A DNA stretch of 64,000 bases from an uncultured Oscillospiraceae bacterium (GCA_959596515.1 CAUFXR010000002.1:1-64000); one strand, 5' to 3'. Shown: positions 44,901 to 53,283, counted from the stretch's first letter. A program made the numbers and translations. Notes: a model not told the origin generated them from the letters alone.

Positions 44901-45230
44901 ATGTCAGCTAAAAACTGTGATACCCATAATAGGTTTCGAGATAAAACAATAGCCTTTCGTGTTTCTTCAGAAGAGGACAAACAGATCAACACTGTTGTAG
45001 AGCTTTCAGGAATGACAAAGCAGGATTACATTACATCCAAGTTGCTTGACCGAACTATTTATGTGAAAGGCAACTGCAAAGTCCATAGAGCTGTTTATGA
45101 TAAGCTCAATGAAGTATTGGCTGAATTGCAGCGAATTGAAAACGGAGGAACGGTAGATGATGAGCTGATGGCGAATGTAAAATTGATTGCAGAAATCATT
45201 GATAACCTATATATCAAGAGCGCTATCTAA
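44901..45230 (+). CDS. MobC-like relaxosome accessory protein
   Basis: The 109-aa product has an N-terminal ribbon-helix-helix-like region (KTIAFRVSSEEDKQI, near 14-28) followed by LSGMTKQDYITSKLL, typical of small mobilisation (MobC/RHH) proteins of Firmicute elements, and a C-terminal helical part. GGAGGAGG lies upstream of the ATG, 4 nt after the ParA-integrase stop. It would bind near oriT to help a relaxase, which this element no longer encodes intact. Confidence 0.7.
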   Translation: MSAKNCDTHNRFRDKTIAFRVSSEEDKQINTVVELSGMTKQDYITSKLLDRTIYVKGNCKVHRAVYDKLNEVLAELQRIENGGTVDDELMANVKLIAEIIDNLYIKSAI

Positions 45231-45238
45231 CAATGAAG

Positions 45239-45265
45239 TCCGGTTGACGAAACCGGGCTTTTTGT
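45239..45265 (+). terminator. Terminator after mobC-like gene
   Basis: TCCGGTT pairs with AACCGGG-like sequence around GACGA, followed by CTTTTTG. Confidence 0.6.
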
Positions 45266-45330
45266 TTATAATGAATTAACGATTTCTACATACCCAACCT
45301 CAAAACCGTGTGGTATCATTTCTTTGCAGT

Positions 45331-45352
45331 AATTGCAACACTTTTTGCAACA
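45331..45352. repeat. TTGCAACA repeats at right end of element 2
   Basis: AATTGCAACA and CTTTTTGCAACA are adjacent, about 100 bp from the right att core at 45455. Confidence 0.6.
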
Positions 45353-45454
45353 CGAGGGACGATAAATAAAATACGACATAGAAAAATGCCCTCAAAAACG
45401 CCTGAAATGATAGGAAAACGCACTGAAAATAGGGTGTGGGAGAATATTGTAAAA

Positions 45455-45464
45455 GAGTGGGAGT
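45455..45464. repeat. Right att core
   Basis: GAGTGGGAGT followed by AA matches the end of guaA and the core of both 65-bp repeats. It is the expected end of the tandem array. Confidence 0.65.
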
Positions 45465-45732
45465 AAAGGTCAAAGTTCCACAGAGTATCTATTCTATTTT
45501 TAAAGCAACTAACTTTATAAAAACAAAAAATATTGGTTATGTTAAATCAACCAGCTTTTAACCTTCTAATAGGTAATACAATACACAATATTTTTTATAA
45601 AACAAAAGGCTATCTGATTTGAAATCAGATAGCCTTTTGTTTTATAAAATTAATGTACTTTAACTTCACTTTTAAACTATTATGGCCATTTATTCTAAGC
45701 GATTTATCCAATCTATCTCAAAACGCAAGGAC
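45465..45732. other. AT-rich gap after the islands
   Basis: No gene is supported. This should be the original chromosomal sequence downstream of guaA. It contains the 57-bp inverted repeat at 45593-45649. Confidence 0.45.
45593..45649. terminator. 57-bp perfect inverted repeat, bidirectional terminator
   Basis: Two 28-bp arms are perfectly complementary around a single central G (45621). T-rich ends on both strands let it stop transcription of the epimerase gene (minus strand) and read-through from the islands. Confidence 0.75.
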
Positions 45733-46608
45733 TCAGATTAAATAGAAACGTTGTGTCATAGTATGACTTTCATTTGGAACTAAGTGAATGATATCCTTTT
45801 TTGTTTTTAAATCTCCATTATGACCTGTTTTTTGGAAAAAACCTTGCCAAGGCTCAATACAAACAAAAGGAACTTTTCCCTTTGGGGCCCAGAGAATCAA
45901 ATTTTTTGCGTCTGGGAATTCTATTTTGGTTCCATAGGGAGATTTACGATTACGAATTGTAACCGCCCTAGATTTTAATTCGTTTAAATCCAGCACGATA
46001 GCACCGCCCTCAAATAGACCGACCAAAGATTTTTCTTTAGAACCGCGCAAGAAAGGCTTCTTCTCACCATCAATCATTTCGTCTTTTAAAACATAATAGT
46101 CCACAGTTTCCTCATGCTCGAATTCTAAATATCCGTCATCAACATCGCAATTGGAATCAATCGGAGAACTATAGCTCTCATGTGAGCCGACAGAATAATA
46201 CATGTCATGATCTCCAATATTAGTAATTTGATAAGTGAGTTCCACATGATCTGTAAAAAGTTTATGGATTAAATCAAAACGGAAGTCAAAAGGATACATC
46301 ACTCTGGTCTCGTCATTTGATTCAAACCGGTAAATAACATGGGTTTCGTCCGCTTCAACAAAAGACATATCATTCAACTTTAAAAAGCCATGCTGGGGCA
46401 TGGGATAGGTTTTTCCTTCAAATAAATATTGATCATTAACAAACTTTCCGCAATGGGGAAAGGTAATCGGAAGAATCGTGTCGGCATACCGAGTGTCCAA
46501 TTGCCACATATGCTCTTGACCAGTCAGTTTATTAATCATGCTAGCGGTGGCTCCTTTTTCGGAACAAACAGTTAACTTGATACGGTCATTCTCTAATACG
46601 GTAATCAT
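45733..46608 (-). CDS. Aldose 1-epimerase family (LacX-like) protein
   Basis: The 291-aa protein has the galactose mutarotase-like fold. MPQHGFLK (near 71-78) and SVGSHESY (about 151-158) supply the histidines expected at the sugar-binding site, and CIEPWQGFF (about 253-261) holds the catalytic glutamate. The divergence from classical GalM resembles the LacX/YphB group, whose substrate is often unknown. It stands alone on the minus strand with GGAGG before the ATG. Confidence 0.85.
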   Translation of the reverse strand: MITVLENDRIKLTVCSEKGATASMINKLTGQEHMWQLDTRYADTILPITFPHCGKFVNDQYLFEGKTYPMPQHGFLKLNDMSFVEADETHVIYRFESNDETRVMYPFDFRFDLIHKLFTDHVELTYQITNIGDHDMYYSVGSHESYSSPIDSNCDVDDGYLEFEHEETVDYYVLKDEMIDGEKKPFLRGSKEKSLVGLFEGGAIVLDLNELKSRAVTIRNRKSPYGTKIEFPDAKNLILWAPKGKVPFVCIEPWQGFFQKTGHNGDLKTKKDIIHLVPNESHTMTQRFYLI

Positions 46609-46808
46609 AGTATTTCCTCCTTAATATCAATAACGCTTGTTCTATTTTATCACAAAATTTATAATACAAACAGAATCAATAACTCCCTAAAGTAATAGAA
46701 ACTTTTTAGACAGATTGCACCGTATAACAAAATATGATTTCTTTGCCGATTCAATCTGACGGAATCATCGACTCATTTAAATAGAAAAAATCCGAAATAA
46801 GACTGTTC

Positions 46809-46837
46809 TTGCGAATAAGATACTTTTCCCTTATAAT
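46809..46837 (+). promoter_or_regulatory. Promoter of the isochorismatase-like gene
   Basis: TTGCGA (46809-46814) and TATAAT (46832-46837) are spaced 17 bp, 38 nt before the GTG start. Confidence 0.65.
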
Positions 46838-46874
46838 TGGAATGAATCTTTTAAGAAATATTGGAGGCGTTTTT

Positions 46875-47507
46875 GTGAGAAATCCAACCAAATCCGCATT
46901 AATCGTTATCGATATGGAGTACGGTTTTTTAAATAGCGAGTCGACACATTGTATTCGTGGAGCCGCCGCAACCATTCCCACTTGCGAAAAAGCGGTAAGG
47001 CTCGCAAGAGAAAAAGAAATCCCCGTGTTTTTTGTCAAGCGAATTTACAGAACCGATGGAAGTGATGTGGAGTCTACTCGTTACCAGTCCTGGCTGGCAG
47101 GCGGAAAAAGTATGAGTCCGGGATCAATTGGGGAACAGCAGCCGGAAGGCCTTAAGGCGCAGCCTGGGGATTATTCCATTGTCAAACCTCGCTGGAGCGC
47201 TTTCTTTCAAACGGAGTTAGATCTTTTGTTACGGCGTTTAGGAGTGCGAACTGTAATTTTAGCGGGAACCACGACGCCTAATTGTATACGCACTACCTGC
47301 TATGACGCGAATGCGTTAGACTATAACGTTGTGGTATTATCCGATTGCACCTCCTCGCAGACAGATGAAATTCAAAGAGTAAATTTAGAGGATATGGCAC
47401 GGATAGGCACAATGATTATAGATACAAAAGATTTTGAAACTTATAGCGTAGATTCTGTGACGGATTGGGCAGAACAGATCAGAAAAGATATTATGGAAAA
47501 TTCATAA
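46875..47507 (+). CDS. Isochorismatase-like cysteine hydrolase
   Basis: The 210-aa product is a cysteine hydrolase of the isochorismatase superfamily (nicotinamidase, N-carbamoyl hydrolases and others). The catalytic triad can be read as D in VIDMEYGF (near 12), K in VKPRWSAFF (about 104) and C in TTPNCIRTTC (about 136). The substrate cannot be decided from the sequence. The start is GTG at 46875, behind GGAGGCG; an upstream in-frame ATG at 46845 lacks a site. Confidence 0.85.
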   Translation: MRNPTKSALIVIDMEYGFLNSESTHCIRGAAATIPTCEKAVRLAREKEIPVFFVKRIYRTDGSDVESTRYQSWLAGGKSMSPGSIGEQQPEGLKAQPGDYSIVKPRWSAFFQTELDLLLRRLGVRTVILAGTTTPNCIRTTCYDANALDYNVVVLSDCTSSQTDEIQRVNLEDMARIGTMIIDTKDFETYSVDSVTDWAEQIRKDIMENS

Positions 47508-47592
47508 TAATCTTACTGAGATTATAAAATGACGAATCATTGCTTGCCATGATTTTTGGAAAAAATAAGGCAGTAAATATTCCAATAAAAGG

Positions 47593-48270
47593 CTATTCAT
47601 CGATACGGACAAATGGTTTTGCGCATATCGTAAATTGGTTCTTTTTAAAATCAATGATCCCTTCGGCTTTTAATTTGCTCAACACCAATGACAGTGCACT
47701 GCGGTCGACTGCTAAATAATCCGCCATTTTTTGTCGATTTAAGGGAACCGTAAAGCTTGGACTGTTTTGACGTCTAGATTGCTCACTTAAATAAGAGAGC
47801 ACCTTTTCTCTCAACGTACGTCTAGATAAATGTCCAATGCGGGAATTTAAAAAAATATTTTTATTTGCGAGGATTCCCATCATGTTTTTAATCACCGTTG
47901 CATGGAAAGGACAAACGTGTTCACAAGGAGATAAAAGCTTATTATAATTTAGCCATAAAACTGTGGAAGTTTCTGAAGACTGTACCGTTACCGGAAAAGG
48001 AACCTCAGAAATCGCAAAGGCTTCTCCAAAAAGTTGTCCTGGAGAAATCTGAGCGATAATGATAATATTCCCCTGAAAATCTTCTTGCAAAATTTCTAGC
48101 GCACCGGATAGTAATATACCGAATTGGGAAGCTTCGCTTCCACAAGAGATCACGTTTTTTCCCTTTTCATACCGCTTCTCTTTCGCTAGCATACAGGACA
48201 GTAACTTTTCTATTTCATTTTCCGATATGTTAAAAAACAGTGGACAGGATTGGGATAAAATTATTTTCAT
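47593..48270 (-). CDS. Crp/Fnr-family transcription regulator
   Basis: The 225-aa product has an N-terminal cyclic-nucleotide-binding-like β-barrel (about 12-115) and a C-terminal winged helix-turn-helix (about 150-215, RQKMADYLAVDRSALSLVL). No cluster-binding Cys pattern like FNR is evident. Two palindromes fitting Crp/Fnr sites lie in the divergent promoter region. The divergently transcribed ferredoxin-like gene is the probable target; such regulators often respond to nitrosative or redox stress (inference). Confidence 0.88.
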   Translation of the reverse strand: MKIILSQSCPLFFNISENEIEKLLSCMLAKEKRYEKGKNVISCGSEASQFGILLSGALEILQEDFQGNIIIIAQISPGQLFGEAFAISEVPFPVTVQSSETSTVLWLNYNKLLSPCEHVCPFHATVIKNMMGILANKNIFLNSRIGHLSRRTLREKVLSYLSEQSRRQNSPSFTVPLNRQKMADYLAVDRSALSLVLSKLKAEGIIDFKKNQFTICAKPFVRIDE

Positions 48271-48284
48271 AAAAGCCTCTTTTT

Positions 48285-48298
48285 GTTGTAATTACAAC
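48285..48298. promoter_or_regulatory. Crp/Fnr operator 1
   Basis: GTTGTAATTACAAC is a perfect 14-bp palindrome centred at 48291.5. It lies 15 bp from the regulator's start codon and about 41.5 bp upstream of the transcription start predicted for the divergent gene. Confidence 0.75.
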
Positions 48299-48320
48299 CG
48301 AATTTTGTTTCTGATTTTAC

Positions 48321-48335
48321 TATACTGTAATTACA
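48321..48335. promoter_or_regulatory. Crp/Fnr operator 2 and -10 box
   Basis: TGTAATTACA (48326-48335) is a second palindrome; it overlaps the last base of a -10 box TATACT (48321-48326) for the plus-strand gene. No good -35 box is present, as in class II activated promoters. Confidence 0.65.
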
Positions 48336-48361
48336 AAGTCAAGAAGAAGGAGAAATGATTT

Positions 48362-49081
48362 GTGATTAGAAAAATAATTAAAATTGATGAGACGAAATGT
48401 AATGGATGTGGCCTTTGCGCACAAGCCTGTCATGAAGGAGCTATTGGTATGGTAGGAGGAAAGGCCAAACTGATGCGTGAGGATTATTGTGACGGCTTAG
48501 GTGACTGTTTGCCAGCTTGTCCCACCGGAGCAATCTCCTTTGAAGAAAGGGAGGCTCCAGCTTATGATCAGGCGGCGGTGAAAGCGGCTCAGGCCCAAAA
48601 AGAGCAGCGAAATGCCTCTGACGCTCCTCTGCCTTGTGGTTGTCCGGGAACGCAATCGAAAAGGATCCAACACTCAGTACCATCCGAAACCAGCCGGGAA
48701 AAATTTATTCAGGAAAGCCAACTTTCCCAATGGCCTGTACAAATCAAGCTGGTTCCCATTTCCGCACCTTATTTTGACGGCGCAAATCTTTTAGTGGCAG
48801 CCGACTGTACCGCTTATGCCTATGGTAGTTTTCATGAGAAGTTTATTAAAAATAGAATCACATTAATCGGATGTCCGAAGCTGGATGACGTGGATTATAC
48901 GGAAAAACTAACTGCTATTTTGGAAAACAACAATATTAAAAGTTTAACCATCATTCGTATGGAAGTTCCTTGCTGCGGTGGAATTGAGCAGGCAGCGAAA
49001 ACCGCGCTACAAAAAAGCGGAAAATTTATTCCGTGGCAGGTTTACACAATCTCCACAGATGGAAAAATTTTAGACCAATGA
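48362..49081 (+). CDS. Ferredoxin-like protein with extra C-terminal domain
   Basis: The 239-aa product begins with a 4Fe-4S motif C13-x2-C16-x2-C19-x3-C23, followed by a second cluster region CDGLGDCLPACP (C43, C49, C53) with only three Cys in the usual positions. The C-terminal part (about 110-239) has further Cys (CGCPG, DCTA, CPKL, CCGG) and no recognised family. GTG 48362 is 9 nt after AAGGAG. In other clostridia such genes lie with a Crp/Fnr regulator and hybrid-cluster protein; no hcp follows here. Confidence 0.8.
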   Translation: MIRKIIKIDETKCNGCGLCAQACHEGAIGMVGGKAKLMREDYCDGLGDCLPACPTGAISFEEREAPAYDQAAVKAAQAQKEQRNASDAPLPCGCPGTQSKRIQHSVPSETSREKFIQESQLSQWPVQIKLVPISAPYFDGANLLVAADCTAYAYGSFHEKFIKNRITLIGCPKLDDVDYTEKLTAILENNNIKSLTIIRMEVPCCGGIEQAAKTALQKSGKFIPWQVYTISTDGKILDQ

Positions 49082-49091
49082 GCATATTGAG

Positions 49092-49126
49092 AAAGAGGCT
49101 GGACGCTATTCCTATCCAGCCTCTTT
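49092..49126 (+). terminator. Bidirectional terminator
   Basis: A perfect 12-bp stem (AAAGAGGCTGGA/TCCAGCCTCTTT) lies between convergent genes: the ferredoxin-like gene and the MFS gene. Confidence 0.75.
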
Positions 49127-49143
49127 ACTTATTTCTTAGCTTT

Positions 49144-50328
49144 TTATTCTTTTTTTGCATTGGTCCGTTGAATAAACCGGGAAGCAATGGCAACCATTGC
49201 CAGCCATAAGGGGACAACGAAAAAAGCCAGCCTAGTGCCAATAGAATCATTCAGTAATCCAATAAGAAGGGTGGAAAGCATAGCGGTTAAGCTGCTGGAC
49301 ATCATGATTAATCCGGTAGCTTGGGAAGTCTCTTTCCCAAAAGAACTCGGAATAGTAGTAAGAAGCGTGGGATAAATAGAGGAAAATGCTAAACCTGACA
49401 AAACAATGAGGAACAGTCCGGGCCTTCCCAAAGCGATACCAGCGGTCATCAAGAGAGCCGCCACAACGGCGTAGAATAAAATTGTACGGAAATATCCCAA
49501 ATATCGAATAATAAAGCCACCAAATACAAGCCCCACGGTTTTTAATAAAAAAAAGAGGGAAGCGTATAAAGAACGATCATCCGCACCCATATGAAATGAC
49601 TCACTCATATAGTTGACGAACCAGCAGCCGACGCTGGACTCAGCGGCAGAATAAAATCCTGCTACTAGCATGTATAAATAAACCATTGGGTTTTTAAAGA
49701 GCGCTTTCTTCGCGCCGATATTCTTAACCACTTGTGGCTGATAAGGTATTTTAAGGAAAAAAGTCCAAATAAGCATAATTCCAAAAGGAATCAGTAAAAA
49801 CAGAAAAAAGTTGCGCCAAGGCACTCCTTGATCCAGCAAGGTTCCGGCGACTTTTTGCATGGCTGAATTAGCCAGGCCATAAGAACCGTGGATACAGCTC
49901 ATCAGAATGGCGGGAGAGGTCACAACCAGCGCCGGACCTAATAGATTAATGTTCAGATTAAACATGGACATACCGATATAGAGCAAAAATATACTGGATA
50001 ATAGCGCAAGATAACTACTGCTAAACACTACTAAAACAATCGCACCGCTCACTACAAAAAAACTGAGAATCAGAAGTTTTTTATACCCTAGCTTACCAAC
50101 AATGAAGCTGCTAAGGTATTGAAAAATAGCTAAAGCCAGCATAGCCGCTATTGTAATAGCGCCAGCTTGGGTGTCTGAAAGTCGAAATTCTTCTTTGTAA
50201 ATGGGGAGGAAAATGCCTTTCAGATTATCGCACATCGAAAAGACCGCATACAGAACCATAAGGAAGACCGCGATGAACAGTGTTTGCTGTTTTTCAGCGT
50301 GTGAGGAAAATGTGGAAGCGGGCTTCAT
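49144..50328 (-). CDS. MFS transporter
   Basis: The 394-aa protein has 12 predicted helices and the MFS loop signature VGKLGYKKLLILS between helices 2 and 3. GGGGGA lies 8 nt before ATG 50328, so the longer frame from 50406 is not used. The closest style is the sugar/fucose-like or NreB-type MFS group, but the substrate cannot be assigned. No neighbouring catabolic gene gives a hint. Confidence 0.85.
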   Translation of the reverse strand: MKPASTFSSHAEKQQTLFIAVFLMVLYAVFSMCDNLKGIFLPIYKEEFRLSDTQAGAITIAAMLALAIFQYLSSFIVGKLGYKKLLILSFFVVSGAIVLVVFSSSYLALLSSIFLLYIGMSMFNLNINLLGPALVVTSPAILMSCIHGSYGLANSAMQKVAGTLLDQGVPWRNFFLFLLIPFGIMLIWTFFLKIPYQPQVVKNIGAKKALFKNPMVYLYMLVAGFYSAAESSVGCWFVNYMSESFHMGADDRSLYASLFFLLKTVGLVFGGFIIRYLGYFRTILFYAVVAALLMTAGIALGRPGLFLIVLSGLAFSSIYPTLLTTIPSSFGKETSQATGLIMMSSSLTAMLSTLLIGLLNDSIGTRLAFFVVPLWLAMVAIASRFIQRTNAKKE

Positions 50329-50509
50329 AAAAAATTCCCCCATTAAATTATGAAATTGTCGTTGTATTTCTGAGATAAATGTAGCAGGATTTATTTCTAG
50401 TGTCAATCTGGCACGAGCACAAAATATTTGGTGATAATTTTGGTGATAAATACCCAGTATTTTAAAAAAATATATGTGAAAATTCAGAAATCTGTAAGGT
50501 GGTTTTCGG

Positions 50510-50538
50510 TTGCCTCTGCATGAAAACGGTGTTAAAAT
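50510..50538 (+). promoter_or_regulatory. Promoter of the patatin gene
   Basis: TTGCCT (50510-50515) and TAAAAT (50533-50538) are spaced 17 bp. Confidence 0.6.
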
Positions 50539-50609
50539 TAAAATAAAGACAGAGTATAAAAATTTTACATAAAATTGAGTTCAAATTTGAAAGGATTAAG
50601 GTGCCGAAC

Positions 50610-51491
50610 ATGTCTGTAGGTTTGGTGTTGGAAGGCGGCGGAACCAGAGGCGCATATACCTCCGGCGTGCTAGATGTGTTTTCTGAAAATGAAATTCAAT
50701 TTCATAATATTTATGGCGTATCAGCTGGAGCTTGTAATGCTTTGAGTTACATTTCTGGCCAGACTAAGCGTAATTTTGATATTTTCTATCATTATTTAGC
50801 AGATTCCAGATATTTGAGTGTAAAATCACTGCGGAAAACTGGTTCTGTTTTTGGATTTGATTTCATTTTTGGAGAGCTTTCCCACAAGCTTCTTCCTTTT
50901 GACTATCAAGCGTTTGAAAAGGCTGCGGTGAATTTTCGAGTGGGGGCTACAGATGTAGAAACCGGCTGCGCTGTTTTCTTTGGAAAGAAGGATATTCACG
51001 ATCCGTTCACAGCTGTCCGAGCCTCGTCTTCGCTGCCTATGTTATGCAATATAGTGGACTTTAAAGGCTATCGTTTGTTAGACGGCGCGATTACAGACCC
51101 GATCCCTCTAGAACGTTCTGTTTGCGACGGTAACGAGTACAACGTAGTGGTACTTACTCGGGATATCACATACCGGAAAAAAGAAAAATCTCCTTATCCT
51201 AAGCCTTTGGTTTACGCTAAATATCACGATTATCCCAACCTGATTGAGGCTCTGGAAAGCAGGGGAACGCTTTATAATCGTCAGGTAGAATACGTTCTGG
51301 AGCAAGAAAGGCGAAAAAAAGCGGTTGTGGTTCGTCCAAGCCATCCAATCGAGATTGGCGCATATGAGAAGAATCCTGATAAACTGATTGCTGTCTATAT
51401 GATGGGAGTCCAGGATGCGGTACAGAAGCTCAGAGAAATTCGAAGCCTGCTAAAAGCACAGGAGACAAAAGAAAATACGTTATTCTCTTGA
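50610..51491 (+). CDS. Patatin-like phospholipase
   Basis: The product (293 aa from this start) has the patatin oxyanion motif GGGTRG (9-14), the nucleophile elbow GVSAG (about 37-41) and the catalytic Asp in DGAITD (about 155-160). Bacterial patatins of this size (RssA/YjjU-like) are intracellular lipid acyl hydrolases. AAGGTG is 6 nt before ATG 50610, preferred over GTG 50601. A terminator hairpin follows at 51591-51620. Confidence 0.9.
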   Translation: MSVGLVLEGGGTRGAYTSGVLDVFSENEIQFHNIYGVSAGACNALSYISGQTKRNFDIFYHYLADSRYLSVKSLRKTGSVFGFDFIFGELSHKLLPFDYQAFEKAAVNFRVGATDVETGCAVFFGKKDIHDPFTAVRASSSLPMLCNIVDFKGYRLLDGAITDPIPLERSVCDGNEYNVVVLTRDITYRKKEKSPYPKPLVYAKYHDYPNLIEALESRGTLYNRQVEYVLEQERRKKAVVVRPSHPIEIGAYEKNPDKLIAVYMMGVQDAVQKLREIRSLLKAQETKENTLFS

Positions 51492-51590
51492 GGTTCAAAG
51501 GGACTATTAAAAATTCCTATCTTTATTGTAAAAGAATATTGTCGTTTGGGCTGTCGAGTAAATAATATGCAGGACTTATAAAAGTTATAA

Positions 51591-51620
51591 AAGCTGTCTC
51601 TTATCAGGGACAGCTTTTTT
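51591..51620 (+). terminator. Terminator after the patatin gene
   Basis: AAGCTGTCTC pairs with GGGACAGCTT (one G-T pair) around a 6-nt loop, followed by TTTT. Confidence 0.7.
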
Positions 51621-51682
51621 AGTGAAGTTTATCTGAAACGATTTTGATCTGACCATGGCGGTGGGAGTTCTTTCCGAATATT

Positions 51683-52057
51683 TCAGAAGTAAATTTTGCG
51701 ATTCAGGTTGACAGGCAAAACAAAAATTGGATGATGAATCAAAAATTGATGGTAATCGTCAGAAGATCGAATCGTTTTTTTACCACAAAAATAGAAGTTA
51801 ATCGACAGGCAGTCCAATACTTCCATTTTTACGGTTCGATGCACTCGGAGGTTTTTCGTTAATTTGCCCTCTGACCATTTCTCCCTTAAAGTTTCTATCA
51901 TTCTTCCGCACACGAAGGAACAGGGAATAGAAAATGTAGCCGCAGTGAGGAAAATAAGGCCCAGTAAGAGTTTATGATATTGTGGTACTGTGATACCTGG
52001 ACGCCCCCAAAAAGCTTCCAGAAAAGCGTTTTGTATCTTGAATTTTCCAGGTCTACT
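51683..52057 (-). pseudogene. Possible remnant membrane-protein frame without start
   Basis: The minus strand is open for 124 codons but has no ATG/GTG with a ribosome site at its 5' end. The encoded residues look protein-like in the middle: FWGRPGITVPQYHK, then a hydrophobic helix (LLLGLIFLTAATFSIPCSF), then a charged part. The last 40 residues look random. It may be a decayed gene or chance; the rest of the 670-bp gap (51492-52161) has only the patatin terminator and the ruvC promoter. Confidence 0.3.
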
Positions 52058-52095
52058 TTATAAAAAGTAAACCGAACAAAGACACGTTTGTTTAG

Positions 52096-52124
52096 TTGCT
52101 CTGCGTAGCATTTTATGCTATAAT
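52096..52124 (+). promoter_or_regulatory. Promoter of ruvC-ruvA-ruvB-glmM
   Basis: TTGCTC (52096-52101) and a perfect TATAAT (52119-52124) are spaced 17 bp, 38 nt before the ruvC start. Confidence 0.7.
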
Positions 52125-52161
52125 AAATTGATTATCGTAAAAGCGGAAAGGACGGGATGGT

Positions 52162-52674
52162 TTGATCATTTTAGGAATCGATCCTGGCTACGCCATTGTT
52201 GGCTATGGAGCTTTGCGATTTGAGTACGGCCAATATCGTGCCATTGGCTTTGGTGCCATTACCACTGAGTCTGGGATGAATTTTTCCGCCCGGCTTCAGT
52301 ACATTTACGACAATATGATGGAAATGATACGCCAGTGCAAGCCAGACGCGATCGCTATTGAAAAGCTCTATTTTCATACTAACCAAAAAACTGTTATCCA
52401 TGTAGCAGAGGCGAGAGGAATTATCTTGTTGGCGGCCGAGAAATCAGGTGTGCCAATTTTTGAGTATACGCCCCTTCAGGTAAAAACAGCTGTAACAGGC
52501 TATGGCCGCGCCCATAAGCCGCAAGTGATGGAAATGACCACTCGTCTACTGAAACTAAAAGAAGTCCCCAAACCCGATGATACTGCCGACGCCCTAGCTG
52601 TGGCAATCTGTCATGCTCATGCCTCTGGCTCCAAATTTCGGTATCAAATGCTTTGGAAAAAGAAGGAGGAATAA
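52162..52674 (+). CDS. ruvC: Holliday junction resolvase RuvC
   Basis: RuvC cuts Holliday junctions made by RuvAB-driven branch migration. The 170-aa product has the RNase H-like catalytic carboxylates: D7 in LGIDPG, E in IAIEKLYF (about 66) and the C-terminal D pair in DDTADALAVAICH. TTG at 52162 is the start, preceded by a GGAAAGGACGGG stretch. Only 6 nt separate it from ruvA, so the three ruv genes are one operon. Confidence 0.95.
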   Translation: MIILGIDPGYAIVGYGALRFEYGQYRAIGFGAITTESGMNFSARLQYIYDNMMEMIRQCKPDAIAIEKLYFHTNQKTVIHVAEARGIILLAAEKSGVPIFEYTPLQVKTAVTGYGRAHKPQVMEMTTRLLKLKEVPKPDDTADALAVAICHAHASGSKFRYQMLWKKKEE

Positions 52675-52680
52675 AAATAG

Positions 52681-53280
52681 ATGCTTTATCGGTTACGAGG
52701 AAATTTAATTCACACAGAGCCCTCCTTTGCGGTCATTGAATGTGCCGGCGTAGGATATAAATGTTATACCACTATGAATACCCAGCGTAGTCTTCCCTCC
52801 ATTGGTAAGGAGGCAATCCTTTATACCCATATGAATGTCCGGGAAGATGCGGTTGATCTATTTGGGTTTTCCAGCCTTGCGGAGCTAAACTGCTTTAAGT
52901 TGTTGACATCAGTTTCAGGGGTAGGACCAAAAGTAGGTTTAGCCATTCTTTCTGTTCTTCTTCCGGAGCAGGTGGCTGTAGCTGTGGCTTCGGGAGATTT
53001 CAAAACCTTAACAATGGCTCAGGGAGTAGGTAATAAATTAGCTCAAAGAGTTGTTTTGGAGTTGAAGGATAAGCTGAAAGCCCTAGGCGGCGGGGAAGAG
53101 GTTACTGCCGCAGCTGGAGTAGTAAACGCGGCAGGAAATGCCGCCGAGGCAATGAATGCTTTGACAGTACTGGGCTATACCCCAAGCGATGTCGCACCGG
53201 TGGTAGCGAAATTTGACAGTTCATTGCCAGTAGAGGAGCTAATTCGGCTTACCTTAAAGGCTATGGCTGGGAGGATGTAA
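52681..53280 (+). CDS. ruvA: Holliday junction branch-migration subunit RuvA
   Basis: RuvA binds four-way junctions as a tetramer and loads RuvB. The 199-aa product shows the N-terminal OB-fold, two helix-hairpin-helix motifs (SGVGPKVGLAIL near 79-90 and QGVGNKLAQRVV near 114-125) and the C-terminal RuvB-contact domain (about 150-199). It is coupled to ruvC and ruvB by very short spacers. Confidence 0.95.
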   Translation: MLYRLRGNLIHTEPSFAVIECAGVGYKCYTTMNTQRSLPSIGKEAILYTHMNVREDAVDLFGFSSLAELNCFKLLTSVSGVGPKVGLAILSVLLPEQVAVAVASGDFKTLTMAQGVGNKLAQRVVLELKDKLKALGGGEEVTAAAGVVNAAGNAAEAMNALTVLGYTPSDVAPVVAKFDSSLPVEELIRLTLKAMAGRM

Positions 53281-53283
53281 TCA

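Larger units (their letters stand above)
42810..45464 (+). mobile_element. Integrative element 2 in tandem (parA-int remnant)
   Basis: This 2.65-kb element runs from the middle att copy to the short right core GAGTGGGAGT (45455-45464). Its left end copies element 1: same repeat, same TTGCAACA arms at 87 bp, same leader terminator and small gene. The right end has AATTGCAACACTTTTTGCAACA (45331-45352). It retains a ParA-integrase fusion and a MobC-like gene and has lost its other genes. Confidence 0.75.
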
